Positions 1-17,033 of a stretch of 64,000 nucleotides of DNA are shown here, one piece after another (the first letter of the stretch is position 1; each line of letters starts with the position of its first letter). The notes beneath the pieces were generated by a model. The model was given only the letters and a program-made list of their open reading frames with translations, did not search any database and was not told the origin of the DNA. The translations under genes were made by a program, and so were the position numbers. This DNA is from Saccharum officinarum (taxonomy: Eukaryota > Streptophyta > Magnoliopsida > Poales > Poaceae): the NCBI GenBank assembly GCA_020631735.1, contig CM036179.1, positions 20,141,063 to 20,205,062 of the forward strand, read 5' to 3'.

Positions 1-6426
<6,426 letters not shown>

Positions 6427-7616
6427 GGTAGGCTACCACGTGGCACTATTGGGCTCCTATTCGGGCCTTAGCCTATGGGCTTGGCTCATGGTGGACAGTA
6501 GGGCGTGGGTCTATGGGGCGTAGGCAGGATCCAGAGTGGACCGCGTCCACTCCTCTTCTTTCTCCGGCTCACGGTGGACTACACACATGGGATGACACCT
6601 TAACGGGGCGCATACACCGTGCGACTCACCGATGTTAAGGTCAGCTGGTGCTCAGTAGCTGCTCGGTAGGGCCTCTACGGTCTCCTAGGGCTCCTCTACG
6701 TCCAGGCGAGCATGGTGGGGTTGCAAAGGTGGCGTCTTGGCCTCCAGCGAGGCCGATAGCATTGTTCGATGGCATGGTAGTCTTGACGGCTCGACGGTGG
6801 CACGAAGGACGTGTGAATGTGCACTCGGCAAGGTGGCTACGGCTTTCTTGAGCATCCCTGCTACTCTAGCAAGGGCGGCTGAAGGTAAAGGCTGTAGTTC
6901 ACGGCTCATTGACGCCAGCCGAGGCGGCCACAGACCTAGAGGTCACAACGGCTCTGGCGACGCGGTCATCCAGGGCCCAAGGTGTCCTTTCCACTCAATT
7001 AAGGTCACCGGGAAGCTAACGAAGGCATCGCTGGTGACTAAACTTCATGGCGGAGTCTGCTTGGCTCTTGAGGTTCTTTCCCCTTCTCCATCTAGTGCAG
7101 GGTGCATCTCTCGGTGAGGTGAAGCTCACTAGGGAACCTTTCCTACCTCTACTGGTTCATGGTGGCCAAAATAGGGCTATGCCATGGTGGGGTCTAGCCA
7201 TGGTGACCGTGTAGGTGTGACGCGAGGGCGTCGGCGTTCCCAAGCCTATGTGGCTCGACTTTGCCGTGCAGGGGCTCATGTGAGTGCGTGTATGCGTGAT
7301 GTGCCTCATGACAGCCAAAAGGCACTGCCTTGGGCTCCCTAGGTTCGAAAACCTCACTGGTGGCCATGGAGGGTGCACGTGGTGACAAGCAGGGGCGATG
7401 GTAAGGCTCACCATGGTGGCAGGAAAGTAAGGCTGGTCATGTAGTGGTGAGTCATGGTAGTGGTGAGTCAGAGCAGTGTCCCGCGATGGCGATGAAGACA
7501 ATCGGGGTGCCGCCCTCATCTCTGACGACCATGGACAGCTTCGACGGGGTTCGGTCCTCCTCTCCCTTTCTTCTCCTCCTTTTCTCTGGCTTAGCGTAGG
7601 GCGTGTGATGCCACCG

Positions 7617-7679
7617 GGTACATGTGAGGTACCTATGGTAGGTACATGTGAGGTACCTATGGCGGGTACATGTGAGGTA
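7617..7679. repeat. 24-bp tandem repeat, about 2.6 copies
   Basis: Units at 7617-7640, 7641-7664 and a partial one at 7665-7679. Each contains the core ACATGTGAGGTACCTATGG; the first two full units differ only in their last two bases. Confidence 0.9.
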
Positions 7680-8320
7680 GGAGGGGTATGTGTAGGGTGG
7701 ATAGGGGCCATAGGTTAGGGTTTGGGGCTCGACGCGGGATCACGAGCGATTTGGCGCTCCCCAATCCAGATGCCGACGGTCAAGGGGAAGGATGGGGTGG
7801 TGTCAGCACCTTAGGGCCACGGTGGCAACGTCAGCATGGCGCGATGCTAGCTAGGGAGGGCTGTTGAGCCACAAATCGTGGATGTGGCATCCATCCATGC
7901 ATGGGTGGCCAACGGCTTGGGCACACACGGCTAGGAGCGAGCGGGGGCCACCTGGGATTCCCTCTTGACACTGATGCTCTGCTTCACAAAACTATAGGAG
8001 AGCGCAAGGGTGGGTGATGACAGGCGGGGTCCACTGGGCTCGCTATCAGTGACGGTGCGAGAGGGAGGCAGGGCGCGGGCGAGGCGATGGACTAGCTAGG
8101 TTGCGGCTTGCTTCACGTGGGTGTGGGGTGCTAGTGCTAACACTAGGCTGTGGCCTACTCCACGCGGGTGCGGGAACAGGTGCTAGCGCTAGGCCGCGGT
8201 GCTAGGCCGTCTAGCCGGTTGGGCTGCTTGTCCTATTCCCCTTCCTATTTATTCCCTTCTCCTTTTCTATTTCTAGTTCCAAATCCAAACCTTATTCTGC
8301 ATTCTAGTGTCTTAAAATAT

Positions 8321-8347
8321 GTATACATGTATCCAATACATGTATAC
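8321..8347. repeat. Perfect 10-bp inverted repeat
   Basis: GTATACATGT at 8321-8330 faces ACATGTATAC at 8338-8347 across a 7-base loop, immediately left of the hAT-like insertion. Confidence 0.85.
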
Positions 8348-8631
8348 CCCCTATAGGTGGGTATATATATGGCTAGGCGGCCCATGGGCCGGTGGCACGG
8401 CACGCGGCACGGCCTTTTGGCACGGCCCATGGGCCGCACGGCATGGCTGCCACCGTGCCCGTGCCGGCACGGCACGGAGGCCCGTGCAGTGCATGGGCCG
8501 CAGGCCTGGCCCATGACACGGCACGGGCACGACATGGCCAGAGGGCCGGCACGGTGGCCGGCACGGCCGCCAGGCCAACTGCCTCTTTTGGCCCAGCGGC
8601 CCACGCCCCCCACACCCCGCCACCCCGCGCC

Positions 8632-8677
8632 ATATATAAGCCGCGCGGCCGCAGCCCCCCCAAAACCCTAACCCTAA
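8632..8677 (+). promoter_or_regulatory. TATA box and telo-box inside the hAT-like element
   Basis: ATATATAAG begins at 8632, followed about 25 bp later by AAAACCCTAACCCTAA (8662-8677), a telo-box-like motif common near plant transcription starts. Downstream is a CT-rich stretch like a grass 5' leader. Another AACCCTAACCC occurs near 9160. Confidence 0.5.
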
Positions 8678-9323
8678 TTCTTTTGCCCCCCTCCGCCTCC
8701 GCGCAGCCGCAGCCAGCCTCGCTCTGAGTCTCTGACCTCTCGAACTCGATCCGCCGCCGTCGTTCGCCTTGAGCTCGCCGGCCCTGCTCCGGTGACCTCG
8801 ACACCTCACCTCGTCGGCCACTTCTTCTCCTCCCTCCACGCAGCCGCAGGCCGCAGCTCTCCCTCCGCTCTCGCTCTTGAGTCTCGATTCAAAGTCGAGA
8901 CGAACTCGATCCGATCCGATCCGCCGCCGCCGTTCGACTTGACCTCGCAGGCCCTCCTTCTCCCTCTCGTACCTCCTCCAGTCCTCCTCCTCCTCCTCCG
9001 GTGTACCATGTGAGTCGTTGAGCTGTATATTCTTCCGCCGCCACTCGTCGTGACGCCGTCGGTCTAACGGTGGGTGCTTGTCTCGTCGTTCTCTGCTTGG
9101 ATGCTGGCTCCTTGGCTTCTTCTCCGGCACTGGGCTCCGGTGGCGTAGGTCAGTCAAAACCCTAACCCTAGCATGTTCATGTTCTTGTTCAGTTGTTCTT
9201 CATCTTCTTCTTCTCTGCATCTTCCTGAGTTCTTGTGTTGTGTTCTAATGCTCTTCTTCTTCTTGTGCTCATGTGCTTCGTAGGTTGGTGCCTGACGCTT
9301 TGTCCTCCTCCTCTGGAGGCTCG

Positions 9324-9587
9324 ATGGCAAAGTCGTCCGGTTTGAAGCGCCCCTGCCCACCGTCGAGGAATGGTGCTGGAGCTGCGGCTAGGGGCCGGAA
9401 CCAGCCACCCCAACCCCAACCTCCTATGGCCTCGGTGATGATGCCAGTGCCTGCGGATGAGTACAACCACCGTGCCGACGGCGAGCACCCCGAGGCCGAG
9501 GATTGCACAACAGCTCTTTTGACTTTTGATAATCATTTTCATTATATCTTCTGCTGTTCTGTTCTTTACTACTTTATAATTCTATGA
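9324..9587 (+). pseudogene. Short GC-rich reading frame in the hAT-like element
   Basis: An ATG at 9324 opens 87 codons beginning MAKSSGLKRPCPPSRNG, rich in Pro, Ala and Arg, then running into AT-rich sequence with hydrophobic residues before a stop. The change in composition near codon 63 suggests the true exon ends there at a splice site, or that the rest of the protein was deleted. It may be the first exon of a lost transposase or a captured host exon. I do not recognise a family. Confidence 0.3.
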
Positions 9588-9893
9588 CATGTGATCATTT
9601 GAAGTTTTGAACTTAGACTTTGGAATTTTCTGTTGATTTTGAGTGTTTTCTGTTGATGGGCCGTGGGCCGGCACGGCACGGCACGGCCAAAATGGCCGTG
9701 GCACATGGGCGGCACGGCACGGAGAAACGGCCCATGTGTCGTGTCATGGGCCGAAGGCCTGGCCCATGGCACGGCCAGGCACGGCACGGTCGGCACGGCG
9801 GCACGCTGCGGCATGGCGTAGTGCCGTGCCAGCACGGCACGTCCGTGCCGCGTGCCGTGTCGGCACGGCACGGTGGCCAACTATAGGTGGGTA

Positions 9894-10425
9894 CTCTAGG
9901 TCCACTAAAGTCCAAGCTTTGACTAGGGTCTTGGTGCACTCACACATCATGTTTGATTAATTGAAAGTTGATCACATTTTATTAACAAGTCATGAAACCC
10001 AAAAAGAAGCAACTCAAATGGTTATTTAAATGCATATGCTCAAACATGCTAACTTGGGATTTACTTGTGCAACTATAGGGGGTTTTCCTAGTATGTACAC
10101 TCACCATACATAGGTTTGTTTCGAATTTTTTTTGAAGTTCGTATTTTTGGTTCTTTGGATTTCTTGGGTTGTTACACCTTCCCTAAGGTGTTGTGAGCTT
10201 GTGTCTAAAATTTCATAATTTTTTGACACCATTTGGAAGGGTTTTGACTTTTTGTCCCGAAGGAACTTGTGCTGTCAGGTTCATACCGGACCAGTCTGGC
10301 ACGCATGCCAGACCAGTCCGGTGTGAACTGTGATTTTTGTGCATTTTACTGTTCCTTGCTCGTTTTGGTTCCATGTTTTCTTCGGTGATAGTCTTGCTAC
10401 TGCCTAGGGTTCATTTAGTCACTAG
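9894..10425. other. No gene; LTR-like sequence with an inverted motif
   Basis: AT-rich, without a usable reading frame. Around 10285-10325 the motif ACCGGACCAGTCTGGCA is followed by TGCCAGACCAGTCCGGT, an imperfect dyad resembling the short inverted repeats seen in copia LTRs elsewhere in this window. It may be LTR or leader sequence of the copia remnant that follows. Confidence 0.35.
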
Positions 10426-11157
10426 TTGACTTATGTGAGCTTCTCGAGTAGTTTTCTAGAGATTTGGGGTGATTCTGGAGCAGAGAACAAAATCGGAAGA
10501 AAAGTAGATTTGGCTCCCATTCAACACCCCCCCTCCCCGCTCTCTGGTCGTCTTGTCTGGTCCTTCAATAGAAGTATTGTGGGAGCCATGCAATATTTAA
10601 CATTAACTAGATTAGATTTAGCCTTTGCGGTGAATGAGGGTTGCCAATCTCTTCACTCTCCTACTACTGTTCATTGAACAATAGTAAAAAGGCTTTGAGA
10701 TATGTGAGTGGTAGTCTTAAGGTTGGGCTTACAATATCTTCTTGTCAATCTTCTAGTATAAGTGCATTTTCCGATGATGACTTGTCTTTTAGTCCTGATG
10801 ACACATTCAACGGGAGGTTTTGCAGCGGTGTAAAGCTCATATCTTGGAGCATGAATCGTATATCGTTCTAGCACAAAGGTGGAATACAGATCTCTTGCCA
10901 ATGCAACTGCAGAAGTATTTTGAATTCAGAAATTGCTTCGAGAACTTAATACACCTCAGCTAAAGGCACCTATTTTATGGTGCAATAATATAGGTGTGAC
11001 ATACTTGACATCAAATCCTGTTTTCCATGCTCGAACTAAGCATGTTGAAGTTGACTACCACTTTGTTCATGAAAGAGTGGCAGCAGGGTTGTTGGACGTC
11101 CGATATCTATTGTCATCGGATCAGTTGGCTGATGGCTTTACAAAAGTCCTAGGCTAG
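10426..11157 (+). pseudogene. Copia polyprotein 3' end (RT tail and RNase H)
   Basis: Conserved Ty1/copia blocks appear in order but in shifted frames: [18 protein letters not shown] near 10585-10640, LRYVSGSLKVGLT near 10695-10740, a DDD/GGFC-like RNase H region with LISWS near 10830-10855, and LLRELNTPQL through RTKHVEVDYHFVHE to SSDQLADGFTKVLG at 10933-11157. Family members carry the catalytic RNase H residues in these blocks. At least two frameshifts and a stop near 10675 make it non-functional. It sits just upstream of a hAT MITE, a polypurine tract and an LTR start. Confidence 0.85.
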
Positions 11158-11193
11158 AAATTTAGAAATGACCTAAACTTGTAGAGTTTAGAT

Positions 11194-11360
11194 CAGAGGT
11201 GAAGCCAACAGAAAACTTCATTGAGGTCTTCAACATTGCAGTATAAGATTTTTCATGTTATAATTTATAAACAGTGTATAACATTAATTTCTTACTATTT
11301 TTTTACCAAAAATCATAGGGATCAGCTGACCCCCAATAAAGGGGCCTAGCTCCACCTCCA
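11194..11360. mobile_element. hAT-type MITE, 167 bp, TSD GTTTAGAT
   Basis: Ends CAGAGGTGAAGC and GCTCCACCTCCA are near-inverted. The 8-bp sequence GTTTAGAT flanks both sides (11186-11193 and 11361-11368). It lies between the copia RNase H end and the copia polypurine tract, so it inserted into the retroelement. Confidence 0.8.
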
Positions 11361-11366
11361 GTTTAG

Positions 11367-11530
11367 ATCGAGAGGGAGTGTTATTATACGGATAGTACTA
11401 GGACTCTATCGGGTCCCAGCTATAATTTTTTTGGTCTCTATGTGCCCCTAGAGGGTTATCAATTTCCATATTTTCTTTCACATACTGGCTAGATTATCTA
11501 TTAATTCTAGCGCCTAACTTGTGAGTAAGT
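11367..11530 (+). mobile_element. Copia polypurine tract and start of 3' LTR
   Basis: The purine run ATCGAGAGGGAG directly precedes TGTTATTATACGG at 11379, the expected LTR start after a polypurine tract. The right edge of the LTR is not defined; 11530 is nominal. Confidence 0.55.
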
Positions 11531-11756
11531 ACTTTGCCATATCTGGCAATGTTTGGACCTTATATGCACCAATTTGTTAAGTTGTTGTGCTTATTTGAGT
11601 AATTTACAGGTTGTTGGTACAATTTGCACCAACCTATTAAATTGTTGTATGGTGGACGCAATTTACTCAAACATACCCTGACTTAGTTAGCTCCATAATA
11701 GTTGCACTGCACCACAAGATCCTAATACCATTCTTGTGTCTCCCTAGCCCATCGCC
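11531..11756. other. No recognisable feature
   Basis: AT-rich; possibly the remainder of the copia LTR. Two similar phrases ending in GCACCAA near 11565 and 11625 suggest a small local duplication. Confidence 0.3.
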
Positions 11757-11766
11757 ATTGCACAAA

Positions 11767-12486
11767 GGAAAAAGTCTAATTGACCCCCCAACTATTGAGG
11801 GTGGTCTAGTTTATCCCCTCAACTATAAAACGGTCTAATTTACCCCCTGAACTTTGCAAAACCGGCCAAATTACCCCCTTGAGCGGTTTTTGGACGGTGG
11901 TTTGCTACAGTAACAACGGGTTGCTACAGTAACAGTGGTTTTGCCCTTTTCTTTTTTATTTGTTTTGTCTAAATCTTTGAAAAATCATAGTAAATCACAA
12001 AAAAATCATAAAATAGAAAATCCAATTTTGTTGGATTCCACATGAGTATATCTACACAGTAAATATATAATATAGTATGTTTTAGTACAAAATTTTTGTT
12101 GTATGAATTATTCAAATTAATTACAGAAAAAAAAATAGATCAAAATTTACAGCAAAAACTTTGTACTAAAGCATACTATATTATATGTTCACTGTGTAGA
12201 TCTACTCATGTGGAGTCCAACAAAATTGAATTTTTCATTTTGTGATTTTTTTTGTGACTTACTATGATTTTTTAAAGATTCAGACGAAATAAATAAAAAA
12301 GAAAAGGACAAAACCACTGTTACTGTAGCAAAATCTGTGTTACTGTAGCAAAACCACCGTCCAAAACCGCTCAAGGAGGTGATTTGGCCGGTATTGCAAA
12401 GTTCAGGGAGTAAATTAGACCGTTTCATAGTTGAGGGGGTAAATTAGACCACCCCCAATAGTTGGGGGGTCAATTAGACTTTTTCC
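11767..12486. mobile_element. MULE-type fold-back MITE, 720 bp, TSD ATTGCACAAA
   Basis: Begins GGAAAAAGTCTAATTGACCC and ends with its complement, GACTTTTTCC. The arms pair over most of the element (for example AACTATAAAACGGTCTAATT on the left and its counterpart near 12413-12432). The perfect 10-bp repeat ATTGCACAAA lies at 11757-11766 and 12487-12496. Long terminal inverted repeats with a 9-10-bp duplication are typical of Mutator-like elements. No coding capacity. Confidence 0.92.
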
Positions 12487-12523
12487 ATTGCACAAAGGCC
12501 CTAACTTTTGTTGATGAAACTAG

Positions 12524-12539
12524 AGGGGCCTAGGCCCCT
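12524..12539. repeat. 16-bp perfect palindrome
   Basis: AGGGGCCTAGGCCCCT at the boundary between the MULE flank and the LINE remnant. Confidence 0.7.
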
Positions 12540-13975
12540 ATAGAAATTTTATTGAAAGCTAAGAAGGGTTTACAAGATATTACAAAAGGAAACTATAAGG
12601 GCTTCAAGAGACCCAAAAAGAAATAAAGAAAATGTGACCACCAACAAAAATTACTATATATTTTGGATCCATAAGTCAAAAATTGCTAAATATTTGGCCA
12701 TTGCTCTCAATGAAAGCAACTTCATTTCTTTTTTGAAGCTGAACTTGACTGACTCCAAGATGTGTTGTATATTGTTGAAGATGAAATCATTTCTTGTATT
12801 CCAAATGGCCCAAGTCATCAATATGGCTACCATCATGAAGAACTTTGGATAGGACTGAGCTCTAATAGTTTTTATGGCCTTTGGGAAGGTTATTTCATCA
12901 TCCAAATTTATATGAGCCAGGTTCCAACAGTTTTTGGTGAAAGAACGAGTGATCAGGTGATGAGCTATTTCTTCTACCTGATCTTGGAAAAGGACACAAT
13001 TATAGGATTCTAGTTACATATTCTTCTTCTTAGAAAGTTTCTTGTGCTGAACCTGGCTACGAGCAGAAGCCAGAAGAAAACCTTGTGCTTTGGCTGACAG
13101 TAGCAATCCTAGATCCATTTGAAGGCCTGATAAACTTGGCCATGCTCAATCATGTTCAAGTAGGCTATTGCTACTAAGATGTTTCCCCAAGCTGAGATGT
13201 CTAGATGTCCTAATCTAAGGTTAGAGGTCGATGCTGAATAAATGTGCATACTTCCTGCAGTTGATTATAAGCAGTTTCTGAAAGGGGCAGATCAAAACAT
13301 GTGTGAATCTTTGTTACTACATAGAATATGTCCACTAGAATAAATTTTTGCTTGGCAAAGGAATATAGTTCTGGAAAGTCCACTTTAGGGGGTTGTTGTA
13401 GCCAACTATCTTGCCAGAAGGAACATGTTTCTCCATTTTTCACCTAAGCTGAAGAAAAGGACTTAAAACTCTCTAGGAGTTTTAGATTGTATTTCCACCA
13501 AAAGGAGCCTTTTTTGGTGCTTCCTAGTAGCTTGACATTAGAGTAGTGTTTTTCCCACACAAGTGAGACCCAGGGTATGTCTTTTTCTGTTGAAGTATCT
13601 ACATTTTTCAGCATCAGGGCTTCATTGTGTTTTTTCAAATTTATAACTTTGAGTCCTCCTTCATCCTTAGGGAGGCAAACTAGTTCCCATGCTTTGTGGG
13701 TTTCTTAGAGTTGATATTTGCCCCCCTTCTAGAGGCACTGTTTTCTAAACTTGTCTAATTGCTTGATGATAAACTTTGGTAAGGCAAGAGCACTTAGGTG
13801 GAAGGTGGGTAATGCATTGAACAACATTTGTCATTTCCAGCTTGCCAGCTTGGGAGAGGAAAATTGAGGTGTTGGCTAGCCTTCTTTCACACCTTTGACT
13901 TCGGTAGGCCAAGAGGCAGGCCTAGGTGAAGGGGAGGGAACCTTTAGCACAGCCCATAGTGCTAGCAATATGTTG
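12540..13975 (-). pseudogene. LINE 3' end with zf-RVT region, degenerate
   Basis: Minus-strand segments match the C-terminal part of plant L1-type LINE polyproteins: KNGETCSFWQDSWL (near 13440-13400), typical of the zinc-binding reverse-transcriptase region, and MTWAIWNTRNDFIFN (near 12820-12775), its usual downstream block. Two consecutive stretches (13638-13444 and 13443-13210) share one frame and are separated by a stop codon. The 3' end, on the left, carries an AATAAA-like sequence near 12545-12555. The reverse transcriptase itself is not recognisable, so the copy is 5'-truncated or decayed. Confidence 0.75.
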
Positions 13976-14008
13976 AACTTTATTACCTTAACGTGATTGT
14001 CGAGAAGC

Positions 14009-14152
14009 AGATTTGGATAGCTGGATCTCACTGATTGTGTCCTCTAGTATTATATAAGCTACAATTGTGTTTGTCGAGAATATTATATAAGCAACAATTA
14101 TGAAATTAAAGGACACAATCTTGGGATCCAATTATCCAAATCTGCTTCTTGG
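14009..14152. repeat. Inverted repeat, about 45-bp arms
   Basis: AAGCAGATTTGGATAGCTGG on the left pairs with a near-complement around 14130-14150, and TGTGTCC with GGACACA. The loop holds a duplicated phrase, ATTATATAAGC-ACAATT. This looks like a small fold-back MITE of unknown class. Confidence 0.7.
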
Positions 14153-14409
14153 ATACTTTTTCTTATTGATTGATGAAGATGGTGCTTGCAGAACAGGATG
14201 AATGCTCTATAACAAGAATAAGAGTTATTTGCAGAATTTTACACATACAAAACACAACATAATTAACTTCTGGGCATCATCAAGGAAAAATAAAAAGAGC
14301 ATAAACAAGGTCAAAATTAAAGTTGGACAACCCTGGATTCTCACACAACCCTAAATTAAACCCTCATGTGACGCATTGACATCCAGAAGCGCCTCTTGTC
14401 CGTCGATCT

Positions 14410-14484
14410 CTAGCTGCTCACCCAGCTCCTACTCTTCATGGCTAACTCCATCCTCCTCGGCCTGTGCTCCACCACCTCCGGGAA
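14410..14484 (-). pseudogene. Possible displaced 3' coding end of the MED26-like gene
   Basis: On the minus strand this GC-rich stretch reads 25 codons, ending MELAMKSRSWVSS and a TAG stop. It abuts the left target duplication of the hAT element. If the element is removed, the frame continues without stops into sequence at 19081-19117, next to the MED26-like gene. The GC content contrasts with the AT-rich DNA further left, which would then be the old 3' UTR. The link is inference; the joined frame differs by one base from the frame of the upstream gene. Confidence 0.4.
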
Positions 14485-14773
14485 CTTGTGTTTAAGGATG
14501 GATGTGAATGTCCAAATATTCATATCCATTTTAGTGTAAATATGGATATTTGTATTCATATTCGATTTAAATATGAGTTTAAATGGATATATCAGCATTC
14601 ATTTTTGAAGATTATCTCTATCTGATTCCACGTCCGTATTCGATAAAAATGTGAAATATTTGATATTATCCGTATCCGCGAAGTACAAATTATTTTGAAA
14701 CCATCTAAATCTTATAACTATGACCAATTAACTAAGTAAATGAAAATTTTTTTGAGGGAAAATTCAACTTTCA

Positions 14774-15337
14774 TTAACGAGACATAGCTGAATCTTCAGC
14801 AAGTACATGATAGACATGTGTCGGCAATGAGGTCAAGACTGAGTCCTCATCCAGATCACAAAAACTACCTAGGATAGCCAATTCGTGCGCTACTCTATTA
14901 TAAGAGCGAGGATGTTGTTGAACACACCAAGAGATGAAATTAAACTCTAACAAGCTGCCAAGCTCCCCAACAAGAAAAGTTACAGCACTAAGATCGAAAG
15001 CATCAGAATAAATAGCTTGGACAACCTCCAATGCATCCGTCTCGAGTATCACATGTCCCACACCTTTGTCGGCAGTAGCTTGGGCGCCATGGATGCTAGC
15101 AATCAGCTCACCATGTAGAGCACTCATTAGAGACTCCACCCTTCCACGGTATATAGAAATAGCATCACCATCAGCATCGTGTAAGACACAACCCCATCCG
15201 CCATTGCTTGTGTTGACATCATAGGCTGCGTTGCAGTTGACTTTGATATAATTTTGCTCAAGTCTCTCCCATTTGCTCAGTCTTGTGCCGCCTATTCCTT
15301 CAACTTTCTTTGTTTCTTGTCTTTTCCACTCAGCCAT
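14774..15337 (-). pseudogene. LINE RNase H domain (RVT_3-like)
   Basis: An unbroken 187-codon frame. It contains IKVNCNAAYD, GGWGCVLHDADGD, ELIASIHGAQATADKG, VILETDALEVVQAI and RSYNRVAHELA, in the order seen in plant RNase H-like domains fused to LINE reverse transcriptases. The usual first catalytic Asp position (VN-D-A) reads Asn-Ala here, so activity is doubtful. The frame is isolated from the upstream RT by frameshifts. Confidence 0.8.
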
Positions 15338-15412
15338 TCGAATCTGGATACTATGAGAGAGCCAAACTGCATCTCTCCCTTGTTCTCCCTCTCTAATTCT
15401 ATTACACTCGGA

Positions 15413-16285
15413 TCAGCACATCCAGAGAACGTAGCAACATTTTAATTTATGCTCTTCCTTCAGAGACATGATCACCTCCAAAACATCCCTGGCAAACGGC
15501 TTGGACAGCAACATCTCCCTTTCTTTATTCATCCCGAGATAGTTCCACAACTTCTCCATTACTTTTCGCTTAAAAAACAGGTGTGCCCCATCCTCATTAA
15601 AACGATGACACACTACATATCTAGTATCAAGTTCCATACCTCGTTGTTTTAGGTTCATCCGCAATGGGTGGCTATTATAGCAAAATCTCCACAAGAAGTG
15701 CTTTATTTTGTTTGGACACTGAGAATTCCAAATCTTATTCCACAATGATTCATAACCAGGATCGGGCAACGATGACGAAGCCCCATCCCTTGAGCTCTTG
15801 ACGACTTGCTCCTTTCTGTAAACCTTGTAGGCACTACACACTGAAAAAATGTCCCTTTTATCAAAGTGCCAAGCAGCTCTATTTTCCATACCTCCGTGCA
15901 CCGGAATAGACAGAATAAGTTGTGCATCTTGTTCCCAAAATGTGTTGCGCACTAACTGTGCATCCCATCCACCAGTGGTTGGATTAATCAATTCTTCCAC
16001 ATCTCACAATAAAATAGCTCCTCTCGGTGTTATGGGTTTCCTCGACATATCCCTTGGGAGCCAAGGATCTGACCATATATTCAAATTCACTCTATCGCCT
16101 ACCCTCCAGATGAGTCGCTTTTTCAGTAAATCAATGCCCCTCAGAATGCTTCTCCAAGTATATGAGACACCGTTCCTCAATTGAGCATCCAAACAAGATC
16201 GGCCAGGGTAATATTTAGCTTGCAGCAGACGAGCACATAAAGAGTCTGGACAGTGTAAAATTCGCCACGCTTGCTTGCATAGCAT
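15413..16285 (-). pseudogene. LINE zf-RVT and linker region
   Basis: Two frames: 16285-16004 with CKQAWRILHCPDSLCARLLQ and NIWSDPWLPRD, and 16000-15413 with FSVCSAYKVY, LWNKIWNSQCPNKIKHFLWR and an LKQRG block. These are hallmark motifs of the region between reverse transcriptase and RNase H in plant LINEs. A stop or shift near 16000 separates them. Confidence 0.8.
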
Positions 16286-16310
16286 GGCAATATTGAAAGC
16301 ATGGATATCT

Positions 16311-17033
16311 CTAAAACCAAGACACCCCCCCCTCCTTCTTTGGCTTGATCATAATATCCCAACTCAGCCAATGTATTTTGTGTTTCCCTTCTTGTTGGTT
16401 CCACCAATAGTGACAAATCATGGAACTTATTTGATCGCAAATTGTTTTTGTAATATCAAAACATCCCATTGCATAAGTTGGTATAGCCTGTGCCACAGAT
16501 TTTATCAAAATCTCCTTCCCTGCACAAGATAAATTTTTTTCTTTCCAGCCTTGAATTCGCTTCCATACTCTGTCTTTCAGATAATTGAAAACCTTTGATT
16601 TTGACATCCCTACGTGGACCAGAAGACTCAGATATCTCTCACTCATAGTCTCCTTCTCCACGTCCAGAATATCTTTAACAAGCCTTCTAGTTGTCGTGCT
16701 GGTATTTGGGCTGAATAGGACGACTGACTTTGATTTGTTGATCATCTGCCCTGAACACTGCTTATATAGCTCTAAAATATTTCGGAGCTGACTAGCATCC
16801 TCCCCTTTCGCCTGGATTAAGATCAAAGAATCATCAGCAAAAAAGTAGGTGAGAAATGCTAGGTGCATTCCGGCAGATTCTCACACCCGAAATCAGACCA
16901 TCTTCCTCTGCCTTATTCAGTAAAGCTGAAAAACCATCAGCACATAAAAGAAAGAGATAGGGAGATAGTGGATCTCTCTGCCTAAGATCTCTTTCTGGCA
17001 CAAAACTGTCTGACAAAGCCCCATTAACTTTGA
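16311..17033 (-). pseudogene. LINE reverse transcriptase, core and C-terminal part
   Basis: The stretch ending at 17033 holds DSFVPERDLRQRDPLSPYLF; the next contains FADDSLIL, the F/Y-ADD catalytic motif of reverse transcriptases (near 16827-16841). Further on are KVFNYLKDRVWKRIQGWKEK and CHYWWNQQEGKHKIHW, typical of plant LINE RT tails. A frameshift lies between these two stretches near 16860-16880. The right edge is the MULE insertion point. Confidence 0.85.

Larger units (their letters stand above)
6427..8350. other. GC-rich transposon-derived DNA, no gene
   Basis: Open frames here (up to about 180 codons on the minus strand near 7157-7711) are low-complexity and have no recognisable domain. 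A 29-bp stretch at 7646-7674 is the exact reverse complement of 1112-1140, which ties this block to the LTR-like sequence at the left of the window in the opposite orientation. Confidence 0.5.
8364..9880 (+). mobile_element. Non-autonomous hAT-like element with GGCACG-rich ends
   Basis: About 1.5 kb flanked by a perfect 13-bp direct repeat, CTATAGGTGGGTA, at 8351-8363 and 9881-9893. The outer 200-250 bp on both sides are packed with GGCACG/CGTGCC motifs and GGCCCATGG-like words, the kind of subterminal repetition hAT transposases bind. The core (8630-9590) holds a promoter-like segment and a short GC-rich open frame but no transposase or BED/hATC domain. The direct repeat is longer than the 8 bp expected for hAT and the termini are only weakly inverted, so the class is probable rather than proven; a MULE is the alternative. 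Confidence 0.6.

Noticed and set aside
7157..7711. 184-codon minus-strand frame
   Set aside because: Low-complexity His/Thr/Pro-rich product of GC-rich repeats; includes the 24-bp tandem repeat.
8662..8677. CCCTAA repeats as an interstitial telomere
   Set aside because: Only two units; better explained as a telo-box near a plant promoter.
8351..9157. 268-codon minus-strand frame and several plus-strand frames in the GC-rich element
   Set aside because: Composed of GGCACG subterminal repeats and leader-like CT-rich DNA; no domain, and all frames are open because of composition.
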